Shown here: positions 43,400 through 52,966 of the stretch, one piece after another
Layout: the number at the start of each line of letters is the position of its first letter
How positions within the stretch are numbered: position 1 is the stretch's first letter
The notes under the pieces: generated by a model
What the model was told of the DNA's origin: nothing
What the model saw: the letters and a program-made list of their open reading frames with translations, nothing else
Databases searched by the model: none
Assembly: GCF_000306965.1 (NCBI RefSeq)
Contig: NZ_JH976434.1
Location: forward strand, 196,943-260,942
Direction of reading: 5' to 3'
Length of the DNA stretch: 64,000 bases
DNA from: Amphibacillus jilinensis Y1
GTDB lineage: Bacteria > Bacillota > Bacilli > Bacillales > Amphibacillaceae
Position numbers and translations under genes: made by a program

Positions 43400-44845
43400 T
43401 TATAAATGCCTTGGTCTATATGTGCACTTAGTCGTTAAAATATTATCTGGTTGCTGCACAATCTGGTTGCTGCCTTTTTTTAAGTTAAAGTAGCTGGATC
43501 CAAATGTTTTAAGGTCATTTCTCGGCTCCCCATTTAATAAAACATCTTCATTTTTGTGATCAAAAGTGATTTTATCCCCTGCATACGCCACATAAGGAAT
43601 CTGATAAGCATTGGGGTTATTGACCTTCCACACTTTTAGATCTTTAATCTTCATGGTCGCTGAATTGTGTCCATCGAAAATCCCAATATGAAATTGCACT
43701 TGTGCCACAGGCTGCTGAAACTCATTGTTATTATCTTTGTACCGTTGGATGCGCCTTGCATGATGCGTGCCATCAGCTCTTATTTTACCTGCATACAACA
43801 TCCAATCTTGACCTCTCCGTTCTAATCTTAAAATGCCATCAAAGTCATTCCATAACTCTCCGTAAGCATCACTGTTGGTATCGGATAAAAAGATTAACTG
43901 CTGTTGTCTACTATCGTTGCGTAAATATCCTGCTAATCTATTACGTTTCATGTTTTCCCACGCGTCTATAACTCTTAGACTTGCGATCACATTGTTGTTA
44001 ATATCTAGCAAGGATACGTCAACACGCCCAACTCTATTGCTAGCATTAAATAAATCTACAAGGACATCAATTTTAAAATTTTGTAATTGCTCTGATAGAC
44101 TTGTTTTTAATGCTGGACCATACCACTTAGCGCTACCTTGTGAGCCGAAACTTTGAGCAATAAAACCACTACCGTCTGACACCATGGATCCAGATACCGT
44201 ACCAGCATCAACTTGTGTACCTGGTGTCCAGCCGGTTGTTGATGATAGTGGGTTGCTAACGACTAATTCATCTCTGACAAACGGTTCGGTTTGATCGTCT
44301 AAAGGCTCACCGATCATCATGTATTCATTATCTGTGTTTTGTAGCATAATAAAAGTTGTATCTTCTTCGACTTCGACCTCAAAAATAGGTTCTGCTTCAG
44401 CTGTTCCTAGATTTTCGATGTTTACAAAATCACTTGGAAAAGTAACCTCTTGTTGTGGTCCATAAGCATAAGGATCTGCGCAAACAAAAGTAATTGTTCC
44501 TTTACGCTGGTCAGCAAATCGACTAAAATCAGGGATGCCACCATCCACTTTTGCATAATATGTTCGACCAGGCTCATCTGAGAACTGTAACTCTACCGGC
44601 TCATCTGTTAGCAACCATGCTGCTAATTGGTTGATTTTATCAAGAGCATCCTGATCATCGGTTACGATAAATCCAATAGGTTGACTAATGTAAAGGACAT
44701 CAGTAGTGGTTGATTGTATATACGCACCTAAACGACCAGACACTCGCAAAAGATTGTTAGTTACGGGAGCAAAGGGAGATTTCTGACGTCCTTCCAGCAA
44801 ATACAACCACGGCTTTGTTTCTCCGTTAAATGTCATTTTGATCAT
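43400..44845 (-). CDS. Distal tail protein (Dit)
   Basis: 481 residues. N-terminal Dit/SPP1 gp19.1-like fold (MIKMTFNGETKPWLYLLEGRQ, FVCADPYAYGPQQEVTF at about 155-170), then an inserted lectin-like or concanavalin-like domain (about 195-430, FKIDVLVDLFNASNRVGRVDVSLLD) that makes it longer than the basic 250-residue Dit. The end returns to the Dit fold (YFNLKKGSNQI). It starts 4 bp inside the tape measure stop. Confidence 0.85.
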   Translation of the reverse strand: MIKMTFNGETKPWLYLLEGRQKSPFAPVTNNLLRVSGRLGAYIQSTTTDVLYISQPIGFIVTDDQDALDKINQLAAWLLTDEPVELQFSDEPGRTYYAKVDGGIPDFSRFADQRKGTITFVCADPYAYGPQQEVTFPSDFVNIENLGTAEAEPIFEVEVEEDTTFIMLQNTDNEYMMIGEPLDDQTEPFVRDELVVSNPLSSTTGWTPGTQVDAGTVSGSMVSDGSGFIAQSFGSQGSAKWYGPALKTSLSEQLQNFKIDVLVDLFNASNRVGRVDVSLLDINNNVIASLRVIDAWENMKRNRLAGYLRNDSRQQQLIFLSDTNSDAYGELWNDFDGILRLERRGQDWMLYAGKIRADGTHHARRIQRYKDNNNEFQQPVAQVQFHIGIFDGHNSATMKIKDLKVWKVNNPNAYQIPYVAYAGDKITFDHKNEDVLLNGEPRNDLKTFGSSYFNLKKGSNQIVQQPDNILTTKCTYRPRHL

Positions 44846-47800
44846 GTCGCAAATTGCCCCCTTAATCTATTTGTTGTATCTTGTATCTCAGTAACTACTC
44901 TAGCCACCCCTTTACCGACAGCTCTGCTATCCATTTCACTTGTTACATGTACTTCGATAACCACTGGTTGACTTGATGATTGTGTAGCATTATTAAGCTG
45001 ACTCACAACCCGATTAGCCTCTCCTGTAGGTGACACACCTGTCGCATAACCTGGCACGTTGTTTAACGCGCTAAGGATTGACTTTGTCTCGTCGTGGGTA
45101 AACACTTGATAGCCAGCTGGTCTGTTGTATAGACCAAAGTCTAGCAGTTCCCATTTGTCTCCCATACGTCCTAGTTCAATGCCTTGTTCACCAGCTAAAA
45201 AATTTCCACCTGGATGGTAGTCAGTACCTGTCGCATAACCAAAGCGTGCAATTTCAGATGATTTGGGTTGTAGGTTTATTGTGCGACTTAGAGGCGAAGT
45301 CCAATCAGTATTAAAGCTATCTAACGATGGATTAGCGCTTATTCCAACTTCTTTATCTATTTTTCTCTCTAATGTTGTATTAAGTTCACCAGCTTCGCCT
45401 TGTATATCTTTAATAGACTCTTCTTGTTCTTTTAATTTATCAATCTGATTTTGATACTCTTCGGTGGTTAGCTCGTTATCACTTAATTGTTTACGCAGTT
45501 CAGACCGTTGCTCACGTAATGCCTCGTTTGCATCCTGTATAGATTTATATGCGTTACCTTTCTCGTCGACAATTCCCTCTTGATATAAGAGCATACTTTC
45601 GTACTGTTCCAGCATATTATTATAAGAATCGATCTCTTCATTGACACCATCTAAATTCTCACGTTGTTTTTCAATTTTACCTTCAATTTTTCCAATCTGT
45701 TTATCACTAATATCAACAATACCCTCTTGAACCATTAGCTCATTCTCAAGTTCAAGTATTTTCTCGCTAATGACCAAACTGTCTTCTAATGATAAACCCA
45801 CTTGCTGTTCTCTTAATTCGTTTATCTCAGCACTCAATTCGCGAGTTCGCTCACTAGCCTTAATGTAAGCTTGCGTTTCGCTTTCTTTCTTCTGTTCAAG
45901 TTCTATCAATTTCTCTTGATATTTGATTTGATCAGCTAAATTTTTTACATGCTCATCCATTTGCGATGTGATATCAGCATATGATTGATCTATAGCTCGT
46001 TGACGTTCTAGGTTACTAAGCTCTCTTAATTCGTCTGATACACCAACATAAGCATTTCCTTGCTCACTAATGGCTTCAACTACCTCTGGATTACGTTCAA
46101 CTATCGCTTCATTTATTGATAAAAATTCTTCCATTTCCTCGTTTGTAAAACCCGATGCTTCTAAAAGATCTTCTTGTTCTTTTACAAGTGCTGCAATTGC
46201 TTTATCAGAATCTGCTTCTTTTAGTTCATCCATAATATCCATGTAACGTAGCATTTCATCAGTCGTTAATTTATTTTTTTCTTGTAACCTCTCATAAGCA
46301 TCAATAGTCTCATCTAATGCTTGAACCTCTTCGAATCTCTTTTGAATGGCTTGATCAGTTTCGGTAATGCTTTCTTTTGTTTCACGGTTTAGTGCATAAA
46401 TACCTAAACTAAGAGCACCAACGCCTGCAACAGCCAGACCAACTGGCCCCGTTAAACCTAAAGCGCCTAATTTGCCTAATAGCGCTCCACCTCCAACTTT
46501 TCCTAGTACACCTGCCAGTCTTCCGCCGATTTTTACCACTCCACCAATCGCTGTCGTTAAATTCCCCATGACTATGGCTGCAGGACCGACAACTGCTGCT
46601 AACCCAGCCATAGTTATAATGGTCCTTTGGGTATCGGAATCTAATTCACCAAATTTCTGTGCTAAATCAGTAGCAAAATTAACGACATCTGTAAAAACAG
46701 GGATAAGATGTTCAGCAAATTGCAATGCCAATTCCTGAGTAGCTGATTTCAGTTGTTCTACATTCCCTCTGGCGTTATCTTGCATCGTATCAGCTATATC
46801 ATTTAACGCACCATCAGCATTTGAAACATTTTCTTTTAGATCAACGTAACCATCATCAAGTTCACTCATCAACGCTTGGAACGTCTTCATGTGCTCTTTT
46901 CCAGCAATCATGCTGACATATTGAGCACGTTGCTCATCTGTCATGTCTTGTGTTCGATCTTTGACCAGCCGTAACGTTTCTTCTAATCCGATAAATTGAC
47001 CATCCGCATCAAAAGCTGATATATTCAATTCTTCTAGCGCTGTACCAGCTCGTCCAGCACCACTCGTTAAGTTGATCATGATTGCATTTAAGCCACGACC
47101 CGCTTCACTTCCTTTAATTCCATTATCAGCCATGACTCCTAATAATGCAGTTGATTCAGCAAGTGGTACATTAAATTGATTTAAATTTCCACCAGCTACA
47201 AGATACGCTTGCATCAATTGATCAATACTTGTGTTCGATGATCGCGATGCTTCTGCAACGTTGTCCAAATATGCAGGTAAATCCTTGACCTCAATACCTA
47301 ATGCACTCATCGAGTCCGTTACTAAGTCAGATGCTCGAGCTAAGTCAATGTTACCCGCTTCAGATAACCGTAAAATAGGCTCAAGTCCGTCTAACATTTC
47401 TTGCGTTTCCCAACCAGCTAATGCCATGTACCCTAATCCGTCTGCTGCATCAGATGCCGATTTGGTTGTGGTCGCGCCCATTTCACGCGCGGCCGCTTCT
47501 AACAATTCTAAGTCACTACCTGTTGCGCCAGAAACTGCTTGTACATTTGACATAGCCGCTTCAAATTCCGTAGCTGTATTCAAAATTAAAGCACCCATCC
47601 CGACGATAGGTGCTGTTACTCTCATGGACCAGGACTTCCCGAAACTAGTCATCTTTTTGCCGACATCTTGCATTTTTTGTCCTGCTTTGCCCATCTTGTC
47701 AGATAATTGGTTCCATGGATTGGTTTGTTTATTTAACTCATCAGTCACGCCTTTTAATGCATTTTCCGTTTTGTTCATCTCTGCAACAGCTTTTTGATAC

Positions 47801-48093
47801 TCATACATTGCGTCTTGTGTTTCCTTTGAGTTTTCACCTGTTGCCGTTGCGCTTTCTTCATATCGGCGTTTTAATTCTTGCACTTTTCCTTGTTGTAAGT
47901 CTAAGGTTCGACTAAGTACATCTTGTTTGCGCCTTAATTCTTCGGTTCCACGAGCAAAACCAGTACCAGATGAGGTGACCGCTTTTTGCTCTTGCTTTAA
48001 GCTTTTTAATTGTCGATTGACACCAGCCATCGATTGTTCAAATTGAGCACTATCTAAACTGATTGTCGTTCTTAATGACCCAACATTAGCCAT
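44842..48093 (-). CDS. Tape measure protein
   Basis: 1083 residues that set tail length. N-terminal coiled coil (1-130), the TP901 core domain (about 150-500, FEAAMSNVQAVSGATGSDLELLEAAAREMGATTTKSASDAADGLGYMALAGW), a glycine/alanine-rich hydrophobic stretch (about 515-595) and a long second coiled coil (600-880). The tail would be roughly 150-160 nm long at the usual 1.5 angstrom per residue (inference). Confidence 0.93.
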   Translation of the reverse strand: MANVGSLRTTISLDSAQFEQSMAGVNRQLKSLKQEQKAVTSSGTGFARGTEELRRKQDVLSRTLDLQQGKVQELKRRYEESATATGENSKETQDAMYEYQKAVAEMNKTENALKGVTDELNKQTNPWNQLSDKMGKAGQKMQDVGKKMTSFGKSWSMRVTAPIVGMGALILNTATEFEAAMSNVQAVSGATGSDLELLEAAAREMGATTTKSASDAADGLGYMALAGWETQEMLDGLEPILRLSEAGNIDLARASDLVTDSMSALGIEVKDLPAYLDNVAEASRSSNTSIDQLMQAYLVAGGNLNQFNVPLAESTALLGVMADNGIKGSEAGRGLNAIMINLTSGAGRAGTALEELNISAFDADGQFIGLEETLRLVKDRTQDMTDEQRAQYVSMIAGKEHMKTFQALMSELDDGYVDLKENVSNADGALNDIADTMQDNARGNVEQLKSATQELALQFAEHLIPVFTDVVNFATDLAQKFGELDSDTQRTIITMAGLAAVVGPAAIVMGNLTTAIGGVVKIGGRLAGVLGKVGGGALLGKLGALGLTGPVGLAVAGVGALSLGIYALNRETKESITETDQAIQKRFEEVQALDETIDAYERLQEKNKLTTDEMLRYMDIMDELKEADSDKAIAALVKEQEDLLEASGFTNEEMEEFLSINEAIVERNPEVVEAISEQGNAYVGVSDELRELSNLERQRAIDQSYADITSQMDEHVKNLADQIKYQEKLIELEQKKESETQAYIKASERTRELSAEINELREQQVGLSLEDSLVISEKILELENELMVQEGIVDISDKQIGKIEGKIEKQRENLDGVNEEIDSYNNMLEQYESMLLYQEGIVDEKGNAYKSIQDANEALREQRSELRKQLSDNELTTEEYQNQIDKLKEQEESIKDIQGEAGELNTTLERKIDKEVGISANPSLDSFNTDWTSPLSRTINLQPKSSEIARFGYATGTDYHPGGNFLAGEQGIELGRMGDKWELLDFGLYNRPAGYQVFTHDETKSILSALNNVPGYATGVSPTGEANRVVSQLNNATQSSSQPVVIEVHVTSEMDSRAVGKGVARVVTEIQDTTNRLRGQFAT

Positions 48094-48105
48094 GCGTTCA
48101 CCTCA

Positions 48106-48632
48106 CTAGATTAATTTGATTTCGTCAATGTAGACCAATTCGACCTCTTCAGATTGATAAAGGCTCAAATAAAAATGGATGTCCATCTCGTCGATTTGAC
48201 CGAGTGTCCACCCATTTTTCAATAACGTTTTATAGAGTTTTTTTATGCTTTTGAGATCATTTTTTGCGTTTTCCTTACGGGAAGCCTTCAACTTGTCTAT
48301 TTCTTCTTTGGTTAAGACTTCCCCTGATCGTTTCCCTCTTTATTAACTGTCGGAGCTTGTCCCGTACGCACAAAGTAAAAAACACTCGTAATGGTATTCA
48401 CGAGTTCGTGCGATGCAATGCCATCGTAAAAATCATCAACATTAAATTGATTGCCGTATACGTCACAAACAAAATTAACAAGCTTATCTGTCTCTTCCAA
48501 TCCCATATCGGAGTAATCAATCTCAGATTCAAATTCTAATAGTTTGCGATGATGACGAGCCGAGACAAAAGGAGGCTGATAAACAACCTCCTGCAGATCG
48601 TCACCTACTAGTTTTTTAAGTGTTAATTGCAT
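48106..48632 (-). CDS. Tail chaperone fusion GT, by -1 frameshift
   Basis: Predicted 175-residue product: the first 101 residues of G, then 74 residues read in the -1 frame (RSGEVLTKEEIDKLKA... to YIDEIKLI). The T part has no ATG of its own and no good ribosome site, but is open from the slippery site to 48106. This is the G/GT arrangement of many siphoviruses, where GT bridges tape measure and tail tube during assembly. Confidence 0.8.
48312..48632 (-). CDS. Tail assembly chaperone G
   Basis: 106 residues (MQLTLKKLVGDD...), acidic helical protein between the major tail protein and the tape measure, the standard position of G. AGGGTAGGG precedes the ATG. It ends five codons after the slippery site. 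Made in excess over GT. Confidence 0.8.
   Translation of the reverse strand: MQLTLKKLVGDDLQEVVYQPPFVSARHHRKLLEFESEIDYSDMGLEETDKLVNFVCDVYGNQFNVDDFYDGIASHELVNTITSVFYFVRTGQAPTVNKEGNDQGKS
48330..48336 (-). promoter_or_regulatory. Programmed -1 ribosomal frameshift site GGGAAAC
   Basis: Heptamer G GGA AAC in the G frame, an exact X XXY YYZ slippery sequence. The zero-frame stop lies 16 bases downstream and the -1 frame remains open for 74 codons. Confidence 0.82.
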
Positions 48633-48640
48633 GTCGTTCC

Positions 48641-49210
48641 CTACCCTTCAGGTGTTTCTTCATAAGGCGCATCGAACCAAGTGTCAAATATAATCTGGTC
48701 GATTTCAGTGTCATCCGTATCAGCATCTGCTCCATGTTGGTTATCTGAGTTTCTTCGAATAAATCTACCGTTAATAGTAGGCGTTTGAAACGCTGGAGTT
48801 TCTTGTTTTGTTTCATAATTCTTCTCTGGTGGTGTGAATTTGCCTTTATACAAAACTACATGTCTATATGCACCATTAGATTTTTCAGATCTGAATGCCA
48901 ATGCGCCGTATGGAGATCTATCATCTTCACTGTCAATCAGTACACCATCACTATTAATTCTTTTGCCTAAAAGAACTGCTTGCACTCTCTTACTTAGATC
49001 ATCCGTTTGAAGCACAACAGTTGTAGCCCCTCGACTTTCTGCCGTTTCAGCTACTCCGTCCTCTGCTCTTAACTCGCCAGTGTTAAATGTAGGTTGCACA
49101 TTGGCTGTCATTGCCTTACCTACCCTCACACCTTCATCGTAAGTAGTTCCTTCCTCGTCATCTTTTGTGACTGGGAAAAAATAAATATCTCTTAAACCTA
49201 CTGTTGCCAT
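48641..49210 (-). CDS. Major tail protein
   Basis: 189 residues (MATVGLRDIYFFPVTKDDEEGTTY), the tail-tube subunit of the phi13/TP901-like family. The N-terminal VGLRDIYF followed by TANVQPTFNTGELRAEDG is typical. Directly upstream of the tail chaperones. Confidence 0.85.
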   Translation of the reverse strand: MATVGLRDIYFFPVTKDDEEGTTYDEGVRVGKAMTANVQPTFNTGELRAEDGVAETAESRGATTVVLQTDDLSKRVQAVLLGKRINSDGVLIDSEDDRSPYGALAFRSEKSNGAYRHVVLYKGKFTPPEKNYETKQETPAFQTPTINGRFIRRNSDNQHGADADTDDTEIDQIIFDTWFDAPYEETPEG

Positions 49211-49540
49211 TTATTTTGCCTCCTCTATTTTGTAAAATCGCAAGATATAATGAAAAAGACCTGTGTCTTCTTCGTACATTTCATGTTCAAAGTTTTTCTT
49301 AAATCCTGCTTCTTTCATCAATTGTTTTGCTTGTTTTGCATAATTATTTGGATTACCAGGTGTGAAAATATCAATTTGGGCATAAACAGTATTGTATTGC
49401 TCACCATCATCCGCATGAAAATCCACTTGCGGTAAATAAAAAAAGCGAATATACTCTGATTCACCTTGTCTTTCTTCTTGATATATAACTGGTAAATTAA
49501 TTGGTTCTAAAGTATCTAAAATTAATCTGTTTAAATTCAT
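49211..49540 (-). CDS. Tail terminator/tail completion protein
   Basis: 109 residues at the position of SPP1 gp17/DUF3168-like proteins, just before the major tail protein. It has YAQIDIFTPGNPNNYAKQAKQL and an alpha/beta layout. It overlaps the preceding gene by 1 bp. Caps the tail tube before head joining. Confidence 0.7.
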   Translation of the reverse strand: MNLNRLILDTLEPINLPVIYQEERQGESEYIRFFYLPQVDFHADDGEQYNTVYAQIDIFTPGNPNNYAKQAKQLMKEAGFKKNFEHEMYEEDTGLFHYILRFYKIEEAK

Positions 49541-49908
49541 TACATGACCAACCCCAAACTTTGACGTAAACTATCGGCCATAGCTTGTTCAATTTTAAGT
49601 CTATTCCTCATAAAGCTTGGCCCCATAAATGGCATCGCGCGCATTTTAGATGTGCCAAACTCAATAAAATAACCATAAAAAGCACGACCTTGATTATCAA
49701 CGTAGATCTCAATCTTGCCTTGTTCTACATCCGACACTTGTATATGTTCTTTCAATATACCTTTGCGCACCCTTACAACGGCTTGTGCGCCTTCTTGCAT
49801 CACTTTTGCACCTGCTTTTAAGGCAGCATCTTCTGCCTGTTTCATGTGTGATTGTGTACGTTGTAATTCATTGACCAACTCGTCTAAACCGTTCATTTCA
49901 AATTTCAT
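49540..49908 (-). CDS. HK97 gp10-family head-tail protein
   Basis: 122 residues. KAGAKVMQEGAQAVVRVRKGILKEHIQVSD and YFIEFGTSKMRAMPFMGPSF are hallmark gp10/HK97 segments (FGTxxxxAxPFL). Head-tail connection. Confidence 0.85.
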   Translation of the reverse strand: MKFEMNGLDELVNELQRTQSHMKQAEDAALKAGAKVMQEGAQAVVRVRKGILKEHIQVSDVEQGKIEIYVDNQGRAFYGYFIEFGTSKMRAMPFMGPSFMRNRLKIEQAMADSLRQSLGLVM

Positions 49909-50237
49909 TATGTGACTGCCTTTAAGATGACTGTCATGGTTTTCATCAATCCGTCATCATCTTCAATGGATTCGATTTCATGCTTCTTTTTTCTCCAGTA
50001 GACTATTAAACTTTTAGGCCTTTCACTGTCTAATAGCTTTTTCTGATATCGAATCGTAAACTCACGATTATGCTCCATTTGAGATTGAGCAGCTAAAAAT
50101 CGAGTATTACCTTTTAGCGTTTTTAGACTGCCCCAGGCTTTTGTATACTCTATTTCACTCAGAATCGGATAGCCTTCTTCATCTATTGCATGGTTCTGTT
50201 TAAATATTAGTCGATGTATTTGGTCTCCTGCATTCAT
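49908..50237 (-). CDS. Phage head closure protein
   Basis: 109 residues (MNAGDQIHRLIFKQ), SPP1 gp16-like head-tail adaptor with EYTKAWGSLKTLKG and a beta-barrel pattern. The ATG overlaps the end of the connector gene. Confidence 0.8.
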   Translation of the reverse strand: MNAGDQIHRLIFKQNHAIDEEGYPILSEIEYTKAWGSLKTLKGNTRFLAAQSQMEHNREFTIRYQKKLLDSERPKSLIVYWRKKKHEIESIEDDDGLMKTMTVILKAVT

Positions 50238-50542
50238 TCTTCATCACCTGCCGGTAATTCACGAGCTTTTAGTTGTAAAATAATCCGTTCTAGGCTGTAT
50301 TGTAGATTGGTAGTGATTGTTCCCACCACTTGCGGTCGTCTTTCCTCATAAAAATTAGCCACCAATAATTTGACGGCCATTCCATACCTTTTGGTAGATT
50401 GATCTTTAATTCCTGAATCCTCTAAATCTTCTACCGCTGTTCCTATTAAATTTTCGAGAAATACTTTTTCTTGTGGTTCTTCCTCAATGATATCCTCAAT
50501 ACGTAAATATCTAGCTACCTCTTCAACAGTTGGCACTGCCAT
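50234..50542 (-). CDS. Head-tail connector protein (gp6-like)
   Basis: 102 residues, helical. VEEVARYLRIEDIIEEEPQEKVFLENLIGTAVEDLED is the gp6/gp15 adaptor pattern. It docks below the portal. GGGGGT precedes the ATG. Confidence 0.82.
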   Translation of the reverse strand: MAVPTVEEVARYLRIEDIIEEEPQEKVFLENLIGTAVEDLEDSGIKDQSTKRYGMAVKLLVANFYEERRPQVVGTITTNLQYSLERIILQLKARELPAGDEE

Positions 50543-50555
50543 CTTTCATTACCCC

Positions 50556-50855
50556 CTATTCAGCAAGTAATGATTCTAAATGCTCTAAAACACCTTTACG
50601 TGCTTTACCTGATTTTTCTTCCTCAATTAATTCAGTAACTTGTACATTATCTAAATCGACTAATCTTTCAATTACTTCTGAAACATTACCATTAAGAATA
50701 GAATCACCTTTTGCTTCCTCAACGATTTCATATTTGATCTTGTTCTTTTTCAAAAGTTCTAATCGTTTCTCATCCGCTTCAACTACTGTTCGTGCTTCGA
50801 TTAGTTTTTTTGTGATGCGATCTCTAAAATTTTTCTCTGCCTTGATTTTTACCAT
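50556..50855 (-). CDS. Small phage protein downstream of capsid, unknown
   Basis: 99 residues, charged. VKIKAEKNFRDRITKKLIEARTVVEADEKRLELL at the N-terminus is a pattern often seen just after HK97-type capsid genes. The C-terminal part may be a small Rho-N/SAP-like helix bundle (ARKGVLEHLESLL). ATG 50855 chosen, with GAGGTG upstream. Confidence 0.65.
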   Translation of the reverse strand: MVKIKAEKNFRDRITKKLIEARTVVEADEKRLELLKKNKIKYEIVEEAKGDSILNGNVSEVIERLVDLDNVQVTELIEEEKSGKARKGVLEHLESLLAE

Positions 50856-50912
50856 TTTCAATTCACCTCTTATTTTAAATTATTAAAAGAGGGGTATAAT
50901 CCCCCCCTTACA

Positions 50913-52154
50913 TTAAGCTTCTGGATCCGTTGCCACTTTCGCAATACGGAATGCTGATTTTAGCTTGATTTGATGATCTACCCAAGCTGTTAACACAAAC
51001 AATTCAACACCTGTTTTCACATCTTTATCACGATCACGTAGCATTTGTAAATCGTAGTTAAAGTGGGAATACTGGAAGTCACCAACAATAGGCTCTTTTG
51101 CTGCATCCACAAATTCAACTGGTTTTCCTAATACTTGTTCTGGTTGAGCGCTGTATAGTGATGCGTTACCGTTAGCTAACACTTCGATAATGTCCATGTA
51201 ATCCTTATAAGTCATAACAATTTTCGCATTATCGCGGAAATCTTCATGTAAATCAGCAATAGCATCTTTAATTGCTTTATATTTACTTGTCGCTTCTACT
51301 TTTTTGATTTTATTTTGCGTTGAATAGAATGACATATGCTCTTCTCCTGTAGCAGGTGTAGTGGCAAATGCAACTTTCTTTTCCTTAGCTGCTAAACCAG
51401 ATTCAAGTCCTCTATCTACAGTTGTAACAAGATTTGTTTTTGTTCCATTTAAAACTGTTTCGGAAATCGGCACAAATACTTTGAATTTATGACGACCAAA
51501 TGTAACCGTATCACCAGTTGCTTTCATTTCCTTCGCTGTTTCGGCATCACCGATAAAGTCATCATCATCCAATTGGAATGCAATTTTCGGAATTTCTAAG
51601 TTTGTTTCTTGCGTAAATACAGAAATGTCTCGCAATGGATTTTTAACAAATGGCTCATGAATAAGATCATTAGATACTGTTTTTGGCAGTAACTTTTCTC
51701 CACCAGTGCTAGGATTTGTGTTATCACCTAGCGCTTGAAAGACCTCTTTCGTAATAGGCTTATTGGTCATCGTAGCACGAATCATTTCCGCTTTCGCTTC
51801 GACTTTCTTTTGTTTTGGATCATTAATACCTTTGATGTTGTTTTGATCTTCGAATTTTGCTTTTTGTTCTGCTTCTAGTTGATCATGCTGCTCTTTAATC
51901 ACATCAAATCGTTGTTTCAAATCATCTCGTGATTTTTGTAATGTTTGAATATCCTCAGATGTTTTAGATGTGTCAATAGCAGCATCCGCTAATTCATTTT
52001 CCACTTTTTGAAGTTGTTGACCGATGGTTGTCATATTTTGCTTGTACTCAAAAAGTGTCTTCTGACCACCGAAATACTGCAAGTCATTTAGTCGTAACCA
52101 TTGCCCTTTTTGACGTTGTTGAACTGATTTTAATAATGCTTGGCTCTTTTTCAT
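50913..52154 (-). CDS. Major capsid protein (HK97 fold)
   Basis: 413 residues. Residues 1-110 form the coiled-coil delta/scaffold region that the protease removes. The shell domain starts near TNPSTGGEKLLPKTVSNDLI and includes FKVFVPISETVLNGTKTNLV and MTYKDYMDIIEVLAN. Cleavage is likely after about residue 110-150. Confidence 0.9.
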   Translation of the reverse strand: MKKSQALLKSVQQRQKGQWLRLNDLQYFGGQKTLFEYKQNMTTIGQQLQKVENELADAAIDTSKTSEDIQTLQKSRDDLKQRFDVIKEQHDQLEAEQKAKFEDQNNIKGINDPKQKKVEAKAEMIRATMTNKPITKEVFQALGDNTNPSTGGEKLLPKTVSNDLIHEPFVKNPLRDISVFTQETNLEIPKIAFQLDDDDFIGDAETAKEMKATGDTVTFGRHKFKVFVPISETVLNGTKTNLVTTVDRGLESGLAAKEKKVAFATTPATGEEHMSFYSTQNKIKKVEATSKYKAIKDAIADLHEDFRDNAKIVMTYKDYMDIIEVLANGNASLYSAQPEQVLGKPVEFVDAAKEPIVGDFQYSHFNYDLQMLRDRDKDVKTGVELFVLTAWVDHQIKLKSAFRIAKVATDPEA

Positions 52155-52155
52155 G

Positions 52156-52917
52156 TTAAATTCCTCCTAAAATATCGTCTATTAGTGCTGAATTTTGTTT
52201 GGATTGTTCAGCTATTTTTTGTCTTCGTGCCATTTCTTCTCCAGAAATACCTACCTCGTTATCTGCTTTCTTCTGAAGAACTTTCGGCACATTTTTATAT
52301 TGCTTAAATAAATTTTCACTTACGGATGCAACAGCTAGATTTTCTTCCAGAACTACATCGGCTAAACCATACTGCTGAGCCTGGTCTGCAGATAACCATG
52401 TTTCGTTATCTAACATTTTCTTTAGGTCATCTTCATTTAACTTTTCACCTGCCTTTTGAAGATAACTTTGAATAGCTGACTCTCCAATTCGATCTAAATC
52501 ATCAGCTTGCTTTCTCAATTCAGTAGCATTACCCATGGCAGATGTCATAGGATTGTGAATCATAAGCATAGAATTTTTATACATATGAATAGTGTCACCA
52601 GCCATTGCGATCACACTTGCAATGGATGCTGCTAAAGCATCTACGTACACATTCACTGTCGCTGGATGACGTTTTAACATGTTATGAATTGCCACACCTT
52701 CAAAAACATAACCACCAGGCGAGTTTATATATAAATTGATATTAGAGATATCTCCTAAAGCATCTAAATCTTCTTTAAAGCTAGTAGCGTTCTGATCTTC
52801 AGGGAATTCATCCCATGTAAATCGGACAATGTCACCATAAATAAAAATATCACCTGATTGACCATCAGCAGACATCTTCATTTCCCAAAATTTTTTCTTT
52901 TTGTTTTTTGCTCCCAA
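52156..52917 (-). CDS. ClpP-like prohead protease
   Basis: About 253 residues. S14 serine protease fold: NLYINSPGGYVFEGVAIHNML, catalytic Ser in ALAASIASVIAMAGD and His in MLMIHNPMT. It matures the prohead by cutting the capsid delta domain. I chose TTG 52917 because the upstream GTG codons lie inside the AAAGGTGG ribosome site; the same leader sequence precedes the portal TTG. Confidence 0.9.
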   Translation of the reverse strand: MGAKNKKKKFWEMKMSADGQSGDIFIYGDIVRFTWDEFPEDQNATSFKEDLDALGDISNINLYINSPGGYVFEGVAIHNMLKRHPATVNVYVDALAASIASVIAMAGDTIHMYKNSMLMIHNPMTSAMGNATELRKQADDLDRIGESAIQSYLQKAGEKLNEDDLKKMLDNETWLSADQAQQYGLADVVLEENLAVASVSENLFKQYKNVPKVLQKKADNEVGISGEEMARRQKIAEQSKQNSALIDDILGGI

Positions 52918-52966
52918 TTTTGTTCTCACCACCTTTCAAGCAAAATAAATACACGTCAATGACGTG

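Noticed and set aside
47231-47797. 188-codon plus-strand frame in the tape measure gene
   Set aside because: Shadow of the conserved tape measure core on the other strand.
48106-48291. Independent 61-residue gene
   Set aside because: Its only start is TTG without a ribosome site, and the frame is open upstream to the slippery site; better explained as the frameshifted T part.
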